DNA from: an uncultured Prolixibacteraceae bacterium
GTDB lineage: Bacteria; Bacteroidota; Bacteroidia; Bacteroidales; Prolixibacteraceae
NCBI GenBank assembly: GCA_937915865.1
Contig: CALGIG010000042.1
Span: 1-45,813, forward strand
Direction: 5' to 3'
DNA length: 45,813 nucleotides
In this document: one piece after another, positions 1-7,919 of the stretch
How the letters are laid out: every line of letters begins with the position of its first letter
Position numbering within the stretch: position 1 is the stretch's first letter
Program-made: the position numbers and the translations under genes
The notes under the pieces: generated by a model
Database searches by the model: none
What the model was told of the DNA's origin: nothing
What the model saw: the letters and a program-made list of their open reading frames with translations, nothing else

Positions 1-66
1 CATGTATGCAAGATAATAATTATCCTGTAAATTACAAAGTCCGACAGGCTCCTAGTTTCAGGGTTT

Positions 67-1734
67 GTGCTATTTTTCTTCAACGGTTTTATTATCAAAC
101 TGCAATACTCAATAGCTCTTAAATGCAGCTTTTACGTGCTTACCCTGGCTATCGGGTATATTTTCCTGTTAAAAGCCGGGTTATGGATGAGCCGACTGAT
201 AAAAAGCAACCTGATGGAAGATGTATTTAATATGGAGAATGAATCGTTTATGCAGGAAACCCAACTCATGGGAAATGAATATTCCGTGAACCTGCCCACA
301 CGCTTCAGCTACAAAAAGAAAACCTACAACGGGTGGATTAATGTGGTTAATCCGTTTCGGGCGAGCATTGTTTTGGGGACTCCGGGAAGCGGGAAATCCT
401 ATGCCATCATCAACAATTACATCAAACAGCAAATTCAAAAGGGTTTCAGCATGTATATATACGATTTCAAGTTTGACGACCTGAGCGTTATCGCATACAA
501 CACTTTAATGAAAAACACGGACAAATATGAACATCCGCCCAGATTCTATGTGATAAATTTTGACTACCCGGAGCGGAGCCACCGGTGTAATCCCATTGCG
601 CCAGAGTTTATGACCGACATTGCTGATGCTTATGAATCGGCTTACACCATTATGCTGAACCTGAACAAAACATGGATTCAAAAACAAGGCGACTTTTTTG
701 TGGAATCACCGATTATCCTTCTCACCGCTATTATCTGGTACCTGAAAATTTATAAAAACGGGAAATACTGCACGTTCCCCCATGCCATCGAATTTCTGAA
801 TAAGAAGTATGCCGACATTTTTACCATTCTCACTTCGTACCCGGAACTGGAAAACTATCTTTCACCGTTCATCGATGCCTGGGAAGGTGGTGCGCAGGAC
901 CAATTGCAGGGACAGATTGCCAGTGCAAAAATCCCCCTCTCGCGAATGATTTCGCCGCAACTGTACTGGGTAATGTCCGGCAACGATTTCACACTGGACA
1001 TTAATAATCCGAAGGAACCTAAAATTCTTTGTGTGGGTAATAACCCTGACCGCCAGAACATCTATTCCGCCGCCCTGGGGTTATACAATTCCCGGATTGT
1101 AAAGCTGATAAACAAGAAAGGTCAACTCAAAAGTGCGGTCATTATTGATGAGCTTCCAACCATTTATTTCCGTGGTTTGGACAATTTGATTGCCACTGCC
1201 CGGAGCAATAAGGTGGCTGTTTGTCTGGGATTTCAGGATTTTTCGCAGCTAAACCGCGATTACGGAGACAAGGAAGCCAAAGTAGTGATGAACACGGTTG
1301 GTAATATCTTCAGCGGGCAGGTAGTTGGCGAAACTGCAAAAACACTATCGGAACGGTTCGGGAAAGTCCTTCAAAAACGACAATCGATGACCATCAACCG
1401 GCAGGATAAATCCACCTCGATTAATACCCAAATGGATACGCTGATACCTGCCTCAAAAATTAGTAACCTCACACAAGGCATTTTTGTCGGGGCCATTTCT
1501 GACAACTTCGACGAACGAATTGAGCAGAAAATATTTCATGCCGAAATTGTGGTGGACAATGAGAACGTAGCCAAAGAAACCGCCGCGTACAAGCCTATTC
1601 CGGTAATTACAAATTTTACCGACGAGGATGGCAAAAACCATTTGCAGGAGGAAATTGAATTCAACTATAGGCGGATAAAAAATGAAGCAGCACAAATAAT
1701 TGTGGATGAACTGGAAAGGATAAAGAAAAAGTAA
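67..1734 (+). CDS. mobC: MobC/TraG-family conjugal coupling protein, N-terminus missing or altered
   Basis: This is a type IV coupling protein (VirD4/TraG class), an inner-membrane ATPase that hands the relaxase-bound DNA strand to the conjugation channel. The sequence shows one membrane segment (about residues 20-40), a Walker A motif GTPGSGKS at 104-111, and a Walker B-like IIDELP around 358-363. The body is typical of Bacteroidota MobC, ending in a lysine-rich tail. Known relatives are about 650-670 residues with several N-terminal membrane helices, whereas this frame gives only 555 from a GTG. An in-frame TAA lies at 28-30. The homologous-looking reading continues only about a dozen codons upstream of the GTG, so either translation starts internally or a frameshift lies near the window edge. 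The function is sure, but the 5' end is not. Confidence 0.88.
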   Translation: MLFFFNGFIIKLQYSIALKCSFYVLTLAIGYIFLLKAGLWMSRLIKSNLMEDVFNMENESFMQETQLMGNEYSVNLPTRFSYKKKTYNGWINVVNPFRASIVLGTPGSGKSYAIINNYIKQQIQKGFSMYIYDFKFDDLSVIAYNTLMKNTDKYEHPPRFYVINFDYPERSHRCNPIAPEFMTDIADAYESAYTIMLNLNKTWIQKQGDFFVESPIILLTAIIWYLKIYKNGKYCTFPHAIEFLNKKYADIFTILTSYPELENYLSPFIDAWEGGAQDQLQGQIASAKIPLSRMISPQLYWVMSGNDFTLDINNPKEPKILCVGNNPDRQNIYSAALGLYNSRIVKLINKKGQLKSAVIIDELPTIYFRGLDNLIATARSNKVAVCLGFQDFSQLNRDYGDKEAKVVMNTVGNIFSGQVVGETAKTLSERFGKVLQKRQSMTINRQDKSTSINTQMDTLIPASKISNLTQGIFVGAISDNFDERIEQKIFHAEIVVDNENVAKETAAYKPIPVITNFTDEDGKNHLQEEIEFNYRRIKNEAAQIIVDELERIKKK

Positions 1735-1791
1735 GAACGTGAAATCATTTTAAAGCTTTGTTGTCAACAATTAAAGCACAATGTCACTAAG

Positions 1792-1799
1792 TAAATTTG
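1792..1799 (+). promoter_or_regulatory. Candidate Bacteroidota -7 box before the cargo genes
   Basis: TAAATTTG fits the Bacteroidota -7 consensus TAnnTTTG. It lies 32 bases before the TTG and 44 bases before the ATG of the DUF1016 nuclease gene. I see no well-spaced -33 TTG, so support is partial. If real, it could drive nuclease, Argonaute and SIR2 together. Confidence 0.35.
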
Positions 1800-1830
1800 T
1801 ATATTTATCGTTCAACTAAAATTCAATCTT

Positions 1831-2856
1831 TTGAGCCAAATAATGCTGGTAAACCAATCAATAATAACAGATATAAAGTCCATTATTTCCCAGGCACGGG
1901 ACAATGCGATTCGTGCAATTGACCATCAGCGGACATTGATGTACTGGCATATTGGAAAGCGTATTTTTGAAGAAGAGCAGGATGGGAAAGACCGGGCAGA
2001 TTACGGAAAATATCTCACTGAATACATTGCCAGCGAATTGGAACCGGAGTTTGGAAGCGGCTTTTCGAAACGCCAAATAGAGTTGTTCCGGCAGTTTTAC
2101 CGCACTTTTCCAATTACGAATACACTGTATTCGCAATTAAGCTGGAGCCAATACAAGCTGCTGATACGTTTAGACGCCCCGGAGCAAAGGGAATTCTATA
2201 TTGCTGAAACAATAAAGAACAACTGGACAGTTCGCCAATTGGAACGCCAGATTTACAGCAATTTGTACGAACGCCTTTTGGTGAGTAACAACAAGGAAAG
2301 CGTCCTAGCAGTTGCCAAAAGCGAAAAAAAACCCTCCGATGCCAAAGAGATCATCAAAGACCCGATGTTCCTGGAATTTCTGGGATTGAAACGAGAATCT
2401 TCCTTCTACGAACGAGATTTGGAATCGGCCATTATTACGCATTTGCAGGAGTTCTTGTTGGAGTTGGGCAATGGATTTTCTTTTGTGGCAAGGCAAAAAC
2501 GAATACATATCGAGGGCGATGAATTCTTCGCGGATTTGGTATTTTATAACCGGCTGTTACAATGTTTTGTCATCATAGAAATCAAAACGACTAAACTCAC
2601 CCATCAGGACATTGGCCAGTTGCAGATGTACGTCAATTATTACGACCGCGTTGAAAAGCTGCCACAGGAAAACCCGACCATCGGTATTTTGCTTTGCGCC
2701 AGCAAGAATGATGCAGTTGTACGGTTTACCTTGCCTGAAGGACAGCGGCAAATTTTTGCCAGCCAATACAAGCTTTACCTGCCAACTGAACAGCAATTGC
2801 TGAATGAGGTAAATAAAGAATTGGAGAGTTTTGAAGACAAAACAACTAAGGGATAA
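1831..2856 (+). CDS. DUF1016 (YhcG-type) PD-(D/E)xK nuclease
   Basis: This is a YhcG/DUF1016 family protein. An N-terminal DUF1016_N helical domain (about 15-150, with the typical MYWHIGKRI segment at 37-45) precedes a C-terminal PD-(D/E)xK nuclease fold (about 175-330). The likely catalytic set is visible: E198 in the first helix, D235 in FFADLVFYN, E250-x-K252 in IIEIK, and Q263 in the following helix. The family is common beside restriction systems and on mobile elements; its substrate is not settled. The first possible start is TTG 1831 and an ATG lies at 1843. The stop codon directly abuts the next open frame, so co-transcription with the Argonaute is plausible. Base composition is like the conjugation genes and less AT-rich than the following two genes. 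Confidence 0.88.
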   Translation: MSQIMLVNQSIITDIKSIISQARDNAIRAIDHQRTLMYWHIGKRIFEEEQDGKDRADYGKYLTEYIASELEPEFGSGFSKRQIELFRQFYRTFPITNTLYSQLSWSQYKLLIRLDAPEQREFYIAETIKNNWTVRQLERQIYSNLYERLLVSNNKESVLAVAKSEKKPSDAKEIIKDPMFLEFLGLKRESSFYERDLESAIITHLQEFLLELGNGFSFVARQKRIHIEGDEFFADLVFYNRLLQCFVIIEIKTTKLTHQDIGQLQMYVNYYDRVEKLPQENPTIGILLCASKNDAVVRFTLPEGQRQIFASQYKLYLPTEQQLLNEVNKELESFEDKTTKG

Positions 2857-2895
2857 TTGTATATTAAGGAAATTAATAGCTATAAATATTCAAGA

Positions 2896-4806
2896 ATGGC
2901 AAATATTAGATTAAATATATTACCTATTTCTGAAGCAAGTTTTTCTTTTAAAGTTTATCGAAAATTAAAACATGAAAACGACTTAAAAGAAGAGAATACT
3001 TTCCAATACCAACTTCCTAACGGGGCACAGATTGATGATCGAAGTCAATATTTGGTATCTTTTGATCCAAAAGAAGGGTTCGTCGAGTTTTCAGCTTCTT
3101 CTTATTACGCTATTGGATTAACTAAGAGGTATTTGTTAAAGCAGCTTTTTGACAAACTAATTCAAATAGGCTGCTCACTTCCTTTTGAAATAAAAAAGCA
3201 TTTTTCAGAGAAACAGGTTGAATTCACGGTGCATGAATATCAACAAGGAAGACAATTAGTTTCATTGTCACCTTATTATCTGGAAGAACAGAAAAGATTT
3301 GGATTCATTATCGATTTCCGATTCTCAAAAAACAAGGACGTTCCTTTTAATAAGGATGTTCAGATATTGAGTTTAAGTCTTGACAAACAAGGACGAAGCA
3401 ATAAGAATTATTATTCAGACAAATTCAGAATGATTAATAATTTCTTAGATGAGATTTACAATGGTATTCAAGTAATTGGTGCCGAAGACAAATCAGAAAT
3501 TCATATTGAAAGAGAATTAATAGAAACATCCGTTTTTCTGTTAAATAAGAAAGAATACATTTTTAGCAATAAGAACACCGCCAACTCACAATTTCAGGGT
3601 ATTAGAAATTATGGTCCTCTCCATAAAATTGATAAAGAAATTCTTTTCGCTTTTATTTTCGATGATCGTTTTAAATCTTTTGCAAATGAGTTGTATTTGA
3701 GCTTAACTGGCAAAGCAAATCCAGGAACCTTTCCAGGGCTCGAACAAATGTTTGGCATAAAAATTAGCACAAATAATGTCAAACAAGTGAAAATTAGTGG
3801 TTATTCTAAAGAGGATTTACTGAACATTGTAGATACTGTAAACGCCTTACAAAAGGCAAATCAAGACAAGAAAGTGATAGGGATTTATATTGAAGACTCT
3901 GAAATTGACGTGGAGGATAAGGAAGCTTCTGAACACTATTATTTTTTGAAATACAATTTCATAAAGAATAATCTTGCTTTGCAGGTTGTCAATTACCGAA
4001 AATTAGGTACAAAAAATTCATTAAAATGGTCTACATCAAATGTTGCATTGGCGATGTTTGCCAAAATGGGTGGCATTCCCTGGGTAGTGAAACCAAGCAA
4101 CAACAATTGTCTGATATTAGGCGTAGGAAGTTCGCATAAGTTTGACAAAGATACTGGAACAATTTCGAAATATTTTGCCTATACCGTCTGTTTGGACTCA
4201 AGCGGACTTTATAAAACATTAGAAGTGCTAGCTGATGAAACGACGGAGTCACACTACCTTGAAAAGTTAAAAATCAATTTAATAAAAATACTAAGTGATG
4301 GGCGAATGGGAAGTTATAAAACTTGTGTTTTACATCTACCATTTAAAATCAAGCAAAGTGAAATAAAGGCTATCTCGGAAGCTATAAAGCAGATTAATGA
4401 CATTGACTTTGTTGCGATTAAAGTAAACCTCGACAACAAATATTTTGGTTATAGTTTTCATAATACATTAGTTCCGTATGAAAGTAGTTTCGTGAAACTA
4501 TCCAAAAATGAGTACTTAGTTTGGTTTGAAGGACTATTATACGGAAAAGAGATTGTTGATAAAAGACTTGCAAATCCGGTACATATTGAATTCTTAAATA
4601 TTGGTAACCAAAGAATATTTGATGAAAGAAAATATTTGCAAGATGTTCTTAATTTATCGGGAGCAAACTGGAGAGGATTCAATGCCAAATCAATACCCAT
4701 TTCAATTTATTACTCACAAATTATAGCAAGATATACTGAGGCATTTGAAAAAATTGATGGGTACGAAGAAAATTCGATTTCAAACGATAAACCTTGGTTT
4801 TTATAA
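2896..4806 (+). CDS. Prokaryotic Argonaute, catalytically inactive, MID-PIWI with long N-terminal part
   Basis: This is a guide-binding prokaryotic Argonaute of 636 residues from ATG 2896; the frame opens at TTG 2857, right after the nuclease stop. The N-terminal 295 residues resemble N/L1/L2 or APAZ sequence: LSLSLDKQGRSNKNYY near 158-173 and FQGIRNYGPL near 233-242. I recognise no PAZ domain. The MID domain (about 296-395) keeps a 5'-phosphate pocket pattern: Y348, K352, Q363 and K390. It runs into the Argonaute signature KMGGIPW (390-396). In PIWI (about 397-636) the first catalytic Asp position is Gly411 (LILGVG) and the third looks like Pro482 (VLHLPF), so slicing should be lost. The motif ANPVHIEF (559-566) matches the usual late PIWI strand. 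A SIR2 gene follows, suggesting guide-directed activation of that effector. Alternatives are a long-B pAgo or an APAZ-pAgo fusion. Confidence 0.9.
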   Translation: MANIRLNILPISEASFSFKVYRKLKHENDLKEENTFQYQLPNGAQIDDRSQYLVSFDPKEGFVEFSASSYYAIGLTKRYLLKQLFDKLIQIGCSLPFEIKKHFSEKQVEFTVHEYQQGRQLVSLSPYYLEEQKRFGFIIDFRFSKNKDVPFNKDVQILSLSLDKQGRSNKNYYSDKFRMINNFLDEIYNGIQVIGAEDKSEIHIERELIETSVFLLNKKEYIFSNKNTANSQFQGIRNYGPLHKIDKEILFAFIFDDRFKSFANELYLSLTGKANPGTFPGLEQMFGIKISTNNVKQVKISGYSKEDLLNIVDTVNALQKANQDKKVIGIYIEDSEIDVEDKEASEHYYFLKYNFIKNNLALQVVNYRKLGTKNSLKWSTSNVALAMFAKMGGIPWVVKPSNNNCLILGVGSSHKFDKDTGTISKYFAYTVCLDSSGLYKTLEVLADETTESHYLEKLKINLIKILSDGRMGSYKTCVLHLPFKIKQSEIKAISEAIKQINDIDFVAIKVNLDNKYFGYSFHNTLVPYESSFVKLSKNEYLVWFEGLLYGKEIVDKRLANPVHIEFLNIGNQRIFDERKYLQDVLNLSGANWRGFNAKSIPISIYYSQIIARYTEAFEKIDGYEENSISNDKPWFL

Positions 4807-4817
4807 AATATACAGAA

Positions 4818-5867
4818 ATGGAAATAAAAGGCGAACATTTGTTGTTTTTATTAGGGGCAGGCGCAAGCGTAGAAGCAGGCATTCCTATTTCAAATCAAAT
4901 GGTAAATAAGATAGAAGATCTTATAAAAAACGATGAGGATTGGAAACAGTTTCGAGATTTGTATTTTTATTTAAAAAGCAGCATAATTTATTCAGACGGC
5001 ATTTTGGGAAAATTTAACGAGACATTTAATGTAGAAAGGTTATTGATAGTCATCACTGAAATCGAAAAGCGAGAAAGTAACATTATGTACCCTTTTATCG
5101 GGACGTGGAATATTCGTTTACTTGATTTAGCGGGGAATAATTTCGATAACATAAAGAAGTTTCACAAGCTTATCAGAAAGCAACTGAATGAATGGGTTGG
5201 ACTCAGAAGCTACGAGGAGGCAAATTATTTTCAATCTTTTTCTTCCCTCTCAACAGCCGTAGCAAATTTGATGAAAGTTTTTACGCTCAACTATGATATG
5301 TGTTTTGAAAATATTGTAGGAAAAGATAAGATTATTGAATTGGGATTTACTAAAGAAACAAATGAGTGGCATCAATCAAACTTTGATGATAATAATGAGG
5401 GAAAACATTATCACCTGTATAAACTTCATGGTTCTATTGATTGGTATATAGCAAATGAGAAACTACGTAAAAGTCAAAAAATAGAGTCAAACCCAGAATT
5501 AATTTTTGGCATTCAGCATAAAATGACATCTGTTGATCCTTATTTTTACTACTCATCAATTTTAAGAAGCTCTTGCCTGAATGATGCCAAAATAATTACC
5601 ATTATCGGTTATTCTTATGCTGATGAATATGTGAACGTAATACTTTCTCAAGCATTAAATTCACGTAGCGAACTTAGGATAATAAATGTTTCTCCTCTTT
5701 TGGGGAAAGATGAAACCCAAATAGAATTTATTTGTCAAAGATTGAACTTAAAAAACAAAGAACAGCTTATAAACATAAACAAAACTGCAAAAGATTTTTT
5801 GTCCAATGTTATGAATAGGGAATTTTTCGAAGGTTATATTGCGGAACCGGAAGGAGTCCCTTTCTAA
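4818..5867 (+). CDS. SIR2-family NADase effector paired with the Argonaute
   Basis: This is a stand-alone SIR2-like protein of 349 residues from ATG 4818. A TTG at 4794 would overlap the Argonaute gene by 13 bases. Visible motifs are the nucleotide-binding GAGASVEAGIP near 13-23, the TLNYD motif with N158, KLHGSIDW with H204, and the late Rossmann strand IIGYSYADEYVN near 262-273. N and H are the residues used for NAD hydrolysis in defence SIR2 proteins such as ThsA and the SIR2-Argonaute effectors. No APAZ domain follows the SIR2 fold, unlike SIR2-APAZ proteins of short pAgo systems. The gene starts 11 bases after the Argonaute stop and shares its low GC, so the two form one operon. I infer that target recognition triggers NAD depletion and abortive infection. 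Confidence 0.9.
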   Translation: MEIKGEHLLFLLGAGASVEAGIPISNQMVNKIEDLIKNDEDWKQFRDLYFYLKSSIIYSDGILGKFNETFNVERLLIVITEIEKRESNIMYPFIGTWNIRLLDLAGNNFDNIKKFHKLIRKQLNEWVGLRSYEEANYFQSFSSLSTAVANLMKVFTLNYDMCFENIVGKDKIIELGFTKETNEWHQSNFDDNNEGKHYHLYKLHGSIDWYIANEKLRKSQKIESNPELIFGIQHKMTSVDPYFYYSSILRSSCLNDAKIITIIGYSYADEYVNVILSQALNSRSELRIINVSPLLGKDETQIEFICQRLNLKNKEQLININKTAKDFLSNVMNREFFEGYIAEPEGVPF

Positions 5868-5970
5868 TAAAAAAAGTAATTACACTATTATATTAAAAAG
5901 CCACACCTATCCCCATCAGCGCCAAACACTGCCACATTAGCTGAAACCCAATGATTTGAATAAAAACGGA

Positions 5971-6007
5971 GATACATTAGCTTCTAAATTATTAAAACTA
6001 ATGTATC
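5971..6007 (+). promoter_or_regulatory. Perfect 10-bp inverted repeat ending at a start codon
   Basis: GATACATTAG (5971-5980) and CTAATGTATC (5998-6007) are exact reverse complements with a 17-base AT-rich loop. The right arm touches the ATG at 6008. As RNA it would sequester the ribosome-loading region of the DUF4099/DUF3945 gene; as DNA it could be an operator. The sequence does not decide between them. Confidence 0.6.
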
Positions 6008-7384
6008 ATGAAACAAGAAATCAACGATCAGGAGGTATTACTGGTCAAAGAAAAAAACGAGAGTAAAGTGAAAGCCGTAGTTGGTTTTGATAACAACGGC
6101 AAGTTAAAAACAGCGCCACCCGAACAAGCCAATTCAGACAGTTTTTTAAAAATTGACAAAAACGGGTATGTATTGGAGAATTTCTTTACCAATTTTCACC
6201 GACAATACAAAAATCCTACTGACTTTCTGTTCTTTAAAGCACCCGCTAATCTAGTTGAGAAGACTGCTTCCGATTTGGAAAAAAAACTGAATGGACCAGA
6301 AGATGAGTCTAAAAGAGCAACACTGGAAAAGCTCGAAAATAAACCGGAGCAACATCGCCAAAAGGAAGAAAAGCAGGAAAAGGCTGCAAACCTGATTGAT
6401 GAAAGTAAAGTGGACTGGTCACAACTGGAAAAGCTGGGTGTAACGAAAGACTTTCTGAAGAACACGAAAAACCTGGAACCCATGTTGAATTTCCAGAAGT
6501 CACCGGACTTAATCCCCATTACCCTAAAAACCGACAACATTACCATTCACACAGATGCACGTTTGGCTTTTCGGCCAGACGAAGACGGAAACTTCAAAGT
6601 GGCCGTTCACGCAGTTCGAAGTAAACCTGAGTTAGACCGCCCGTATTTTGGAGTTACGCTAACCGACGAAGACAAGAAAAACCTGTTGCAAACCGGCAAT
6701 GCCGGACGGATTCTCAATCCGCAATACAAAGAAGGCGAAACAACGCCGGTCTTCCTTTCTATCGACAAGCTGACCAACGAACTGGTCGCTGCCCGCGCCG
6801 ATAAAATCAACATCCCGGAGGAGATCAAAGGGGCAAAGTTGAATGAGAATCAGCGAAAAGAACTGGCTGAAGGCCGTGCAGTTTTTGTGGAAGGCATGAC
6901 TGCCCGCAACGGGAATGAGTTCAGTTCCTGGTTACAGGTTGATGCTGATAAACGGGGCATTGGTTTTCGTTTCGAGCCAAGGAAGGAACAAAATCAGAAG
7001 GTAACCGACCAAAGACCGGTCCGCATTCCTGATTCGTTGCTTGAAAAAGAACTGACCGAAGAGCAAAAGCAAAAACTGGAAAAGCGCGAAACAATTTATG
7101 TTACCGGGATGAAGGACAAGGAAGGCCAGGAGTTTAATGCCTACGTGAAGATCAACGACGAAAAAGGGAAACTCGATTTCTACAAATGGAACCCGGACAA
7201 AGCCCAATCCAAAGGCGCTGAAGTTACTCCTGACAACAACAGCAAAACGCAGGTAGCTGTAAATTCAGAAGGTAAAACCGATGAAACCACCAAACACCTG
7301 AAAGAACCTTTGGCTAGGGAACAGGTCAACCCAACCGAGCAACAGGCAGAAAAACGAAGCCACTCGAAAGCTCATTCCATGTAA
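6008..7384 (+). CDS. DUF4099/DUF3945 protein of Bacteroidota conjugative elements
   Basis: This 458-residue soluble protein is typical of Bacteroidota conjugative transposons. A charged low-complexity stretch (about 85-130, Glu/Lys/Gln rich) leads into a DUF4099 domain (about 134-265). Two DUF3945 repeats follow at about 269-322 and 339-394. The repeats align with each other: both have an IP(E/D) start, a LxxxQ helix, a V(E/T)GM turn and a final aromatic strand. The C-terminus (400-458) is disordered and rich in Lys, Glu and Gln. Its biochemical role is unknown. It normally sits with the DUF1896 and methylase-helicase genes, as here, and is presumed to act in element processing or maintenance. 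A hairpin precedes its start and a strong terminator follows its stop. Confidence 0.85.
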   Translation: MKQEINDQEVLLVKEKNESKVKAVVGFDNNGKLKTAPPEQANSDSFLKIDKNGYVLENFFTNFHRQYKNPTDFLFFKAPANLVEKTASDLEKKLNGPEDESKRATLEKLENKPEQHRQKEEKQEKAANLIDESKVDWSQLEKLGVTKDFLKNTKNLEPMLNFQKSPDLIPITLKTDNITIHTDARLAFRPDEDGNFKVAVHAVRSKPELDRPYFGVTLTDEDKKNLLQTGNAGRILNPQYKEGETTPVFLSIDKLTNELVAARADKINIPEEIKGAKLNENQRKELAEGRAVFVEGMTARNGNEFSSWLQVDADKRGIGFRFEPRKEQNQKVTDQRPVRIPDSLLEKELTEEQKQKLEKRETIYVTGMKDKEGQEFNAYVKINDEKGKLDFYKWNPDKAQSKGAEVTPDNNSKTQVAVNSEGKTDETTKHLKEPLAREQVNPTEQQAEKRSHSKAHSM

Positions 7385-7415
7385 CCTGGCAGCTTACTGC
7401 CTGACTGACTAATCC

Positions 7416-7450
7416 AAGGCGTTCAGCAAATAACCTGAACGCCTTTTCAA
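7416..7450 (+). terminator. Rho-independent terminator after the DUF3945 gene
   Basis: AAGGCGTTCAG (7416-7426) pairs perfectly with CTGAACGCCTT (7435-7445) around an 8-base loop, and the right arm runs into TTTT. It separates the DUF3945 gene from the DUF1896/helicase pair. Confidence 0.8.
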
Positions 7451-7481
7451 ATTCATTTTTCATTATCAAAATCAAACAGCC

Positions 7482-7919
7482 ATGAACAACAGCTATCAGG
7501 AATTGCATTGGTTTAAATTGTCTCTTTTGCACTTCTTATATGAAAGTCATCCGGAATTAACTGAAAATACAGACTTACTGAACACCCGCAGCGACCTTGC
7601 TTCAAAGGCTTATTCCGAAGCAATTAAGAACGGGCATACCCAGCAGGAAGCCGAAGAACTGGCGCTCAAAGACCTGTATCACGGCCTTCACTTTTCGAAA
7701 CACGATACACTGGTTACTATCCTCTGGAATGAATTCTCCAGGGTTATTCCAATGGGGCTGGCCAAAGAATTTGCCATCCGAATACTTCCACAGGTGGAAC
7801 CCGTTTTCTCAAAATACAAATTGACCGATGACTTTGCTTTCAGCTCAGAGTTTAATGGACTATACAACGAGTTGACCGGTACAATCTCAATCTGGCTGGA
7901 AGACCATGAGCTTCAATAA
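7482..7919 (+). CDS. DUF1896 family protein
   Basis: This 145-residue, mostly helical, acidic protein of the DUF1896 family is found almost only in Bacteroidota conjugative elements, next to the large methylase-helicase. The usual family features are present: an N-terminal YQELHWFKLSLLHFLYE helix, a central block around residues 64-80 (LALKDLYHGLHFSK), and a C-terminal W-rich helix. No catalytic motif is visible and its function is unknown. The last 14 bases overlap the start of the methylase-helicase gene, which implies translational coupling and perhaps a shared complex. Confidence 0.85.
   Translation: MNNSYQELHWFKLSLLHFLYESHPELTENTDLLNTRSDLASKAYSEAIKNGHTQQEAEELALKDLYHGLHFSKHDTLVTILWNEFSRVIPMGLAKEFAIRILPQVEPVFSKYKLTDDFAFSSEFNGLYNELTGTISIWLEDHELQ

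Noticed and set aside
1741..1785. Terminator after mobC from GCTTT/AAAGC and TTGT/ACAA pairs
   Set aside because: The stem is weak and interrupted, and no T-run follows.
2857..2895. TTG start of the Argonaute at 2857
   Set aside because: It abuts the previous stop exactly, and the ATG at 2896 gives a better N-terminus; the first 13 residues do not look like the family.
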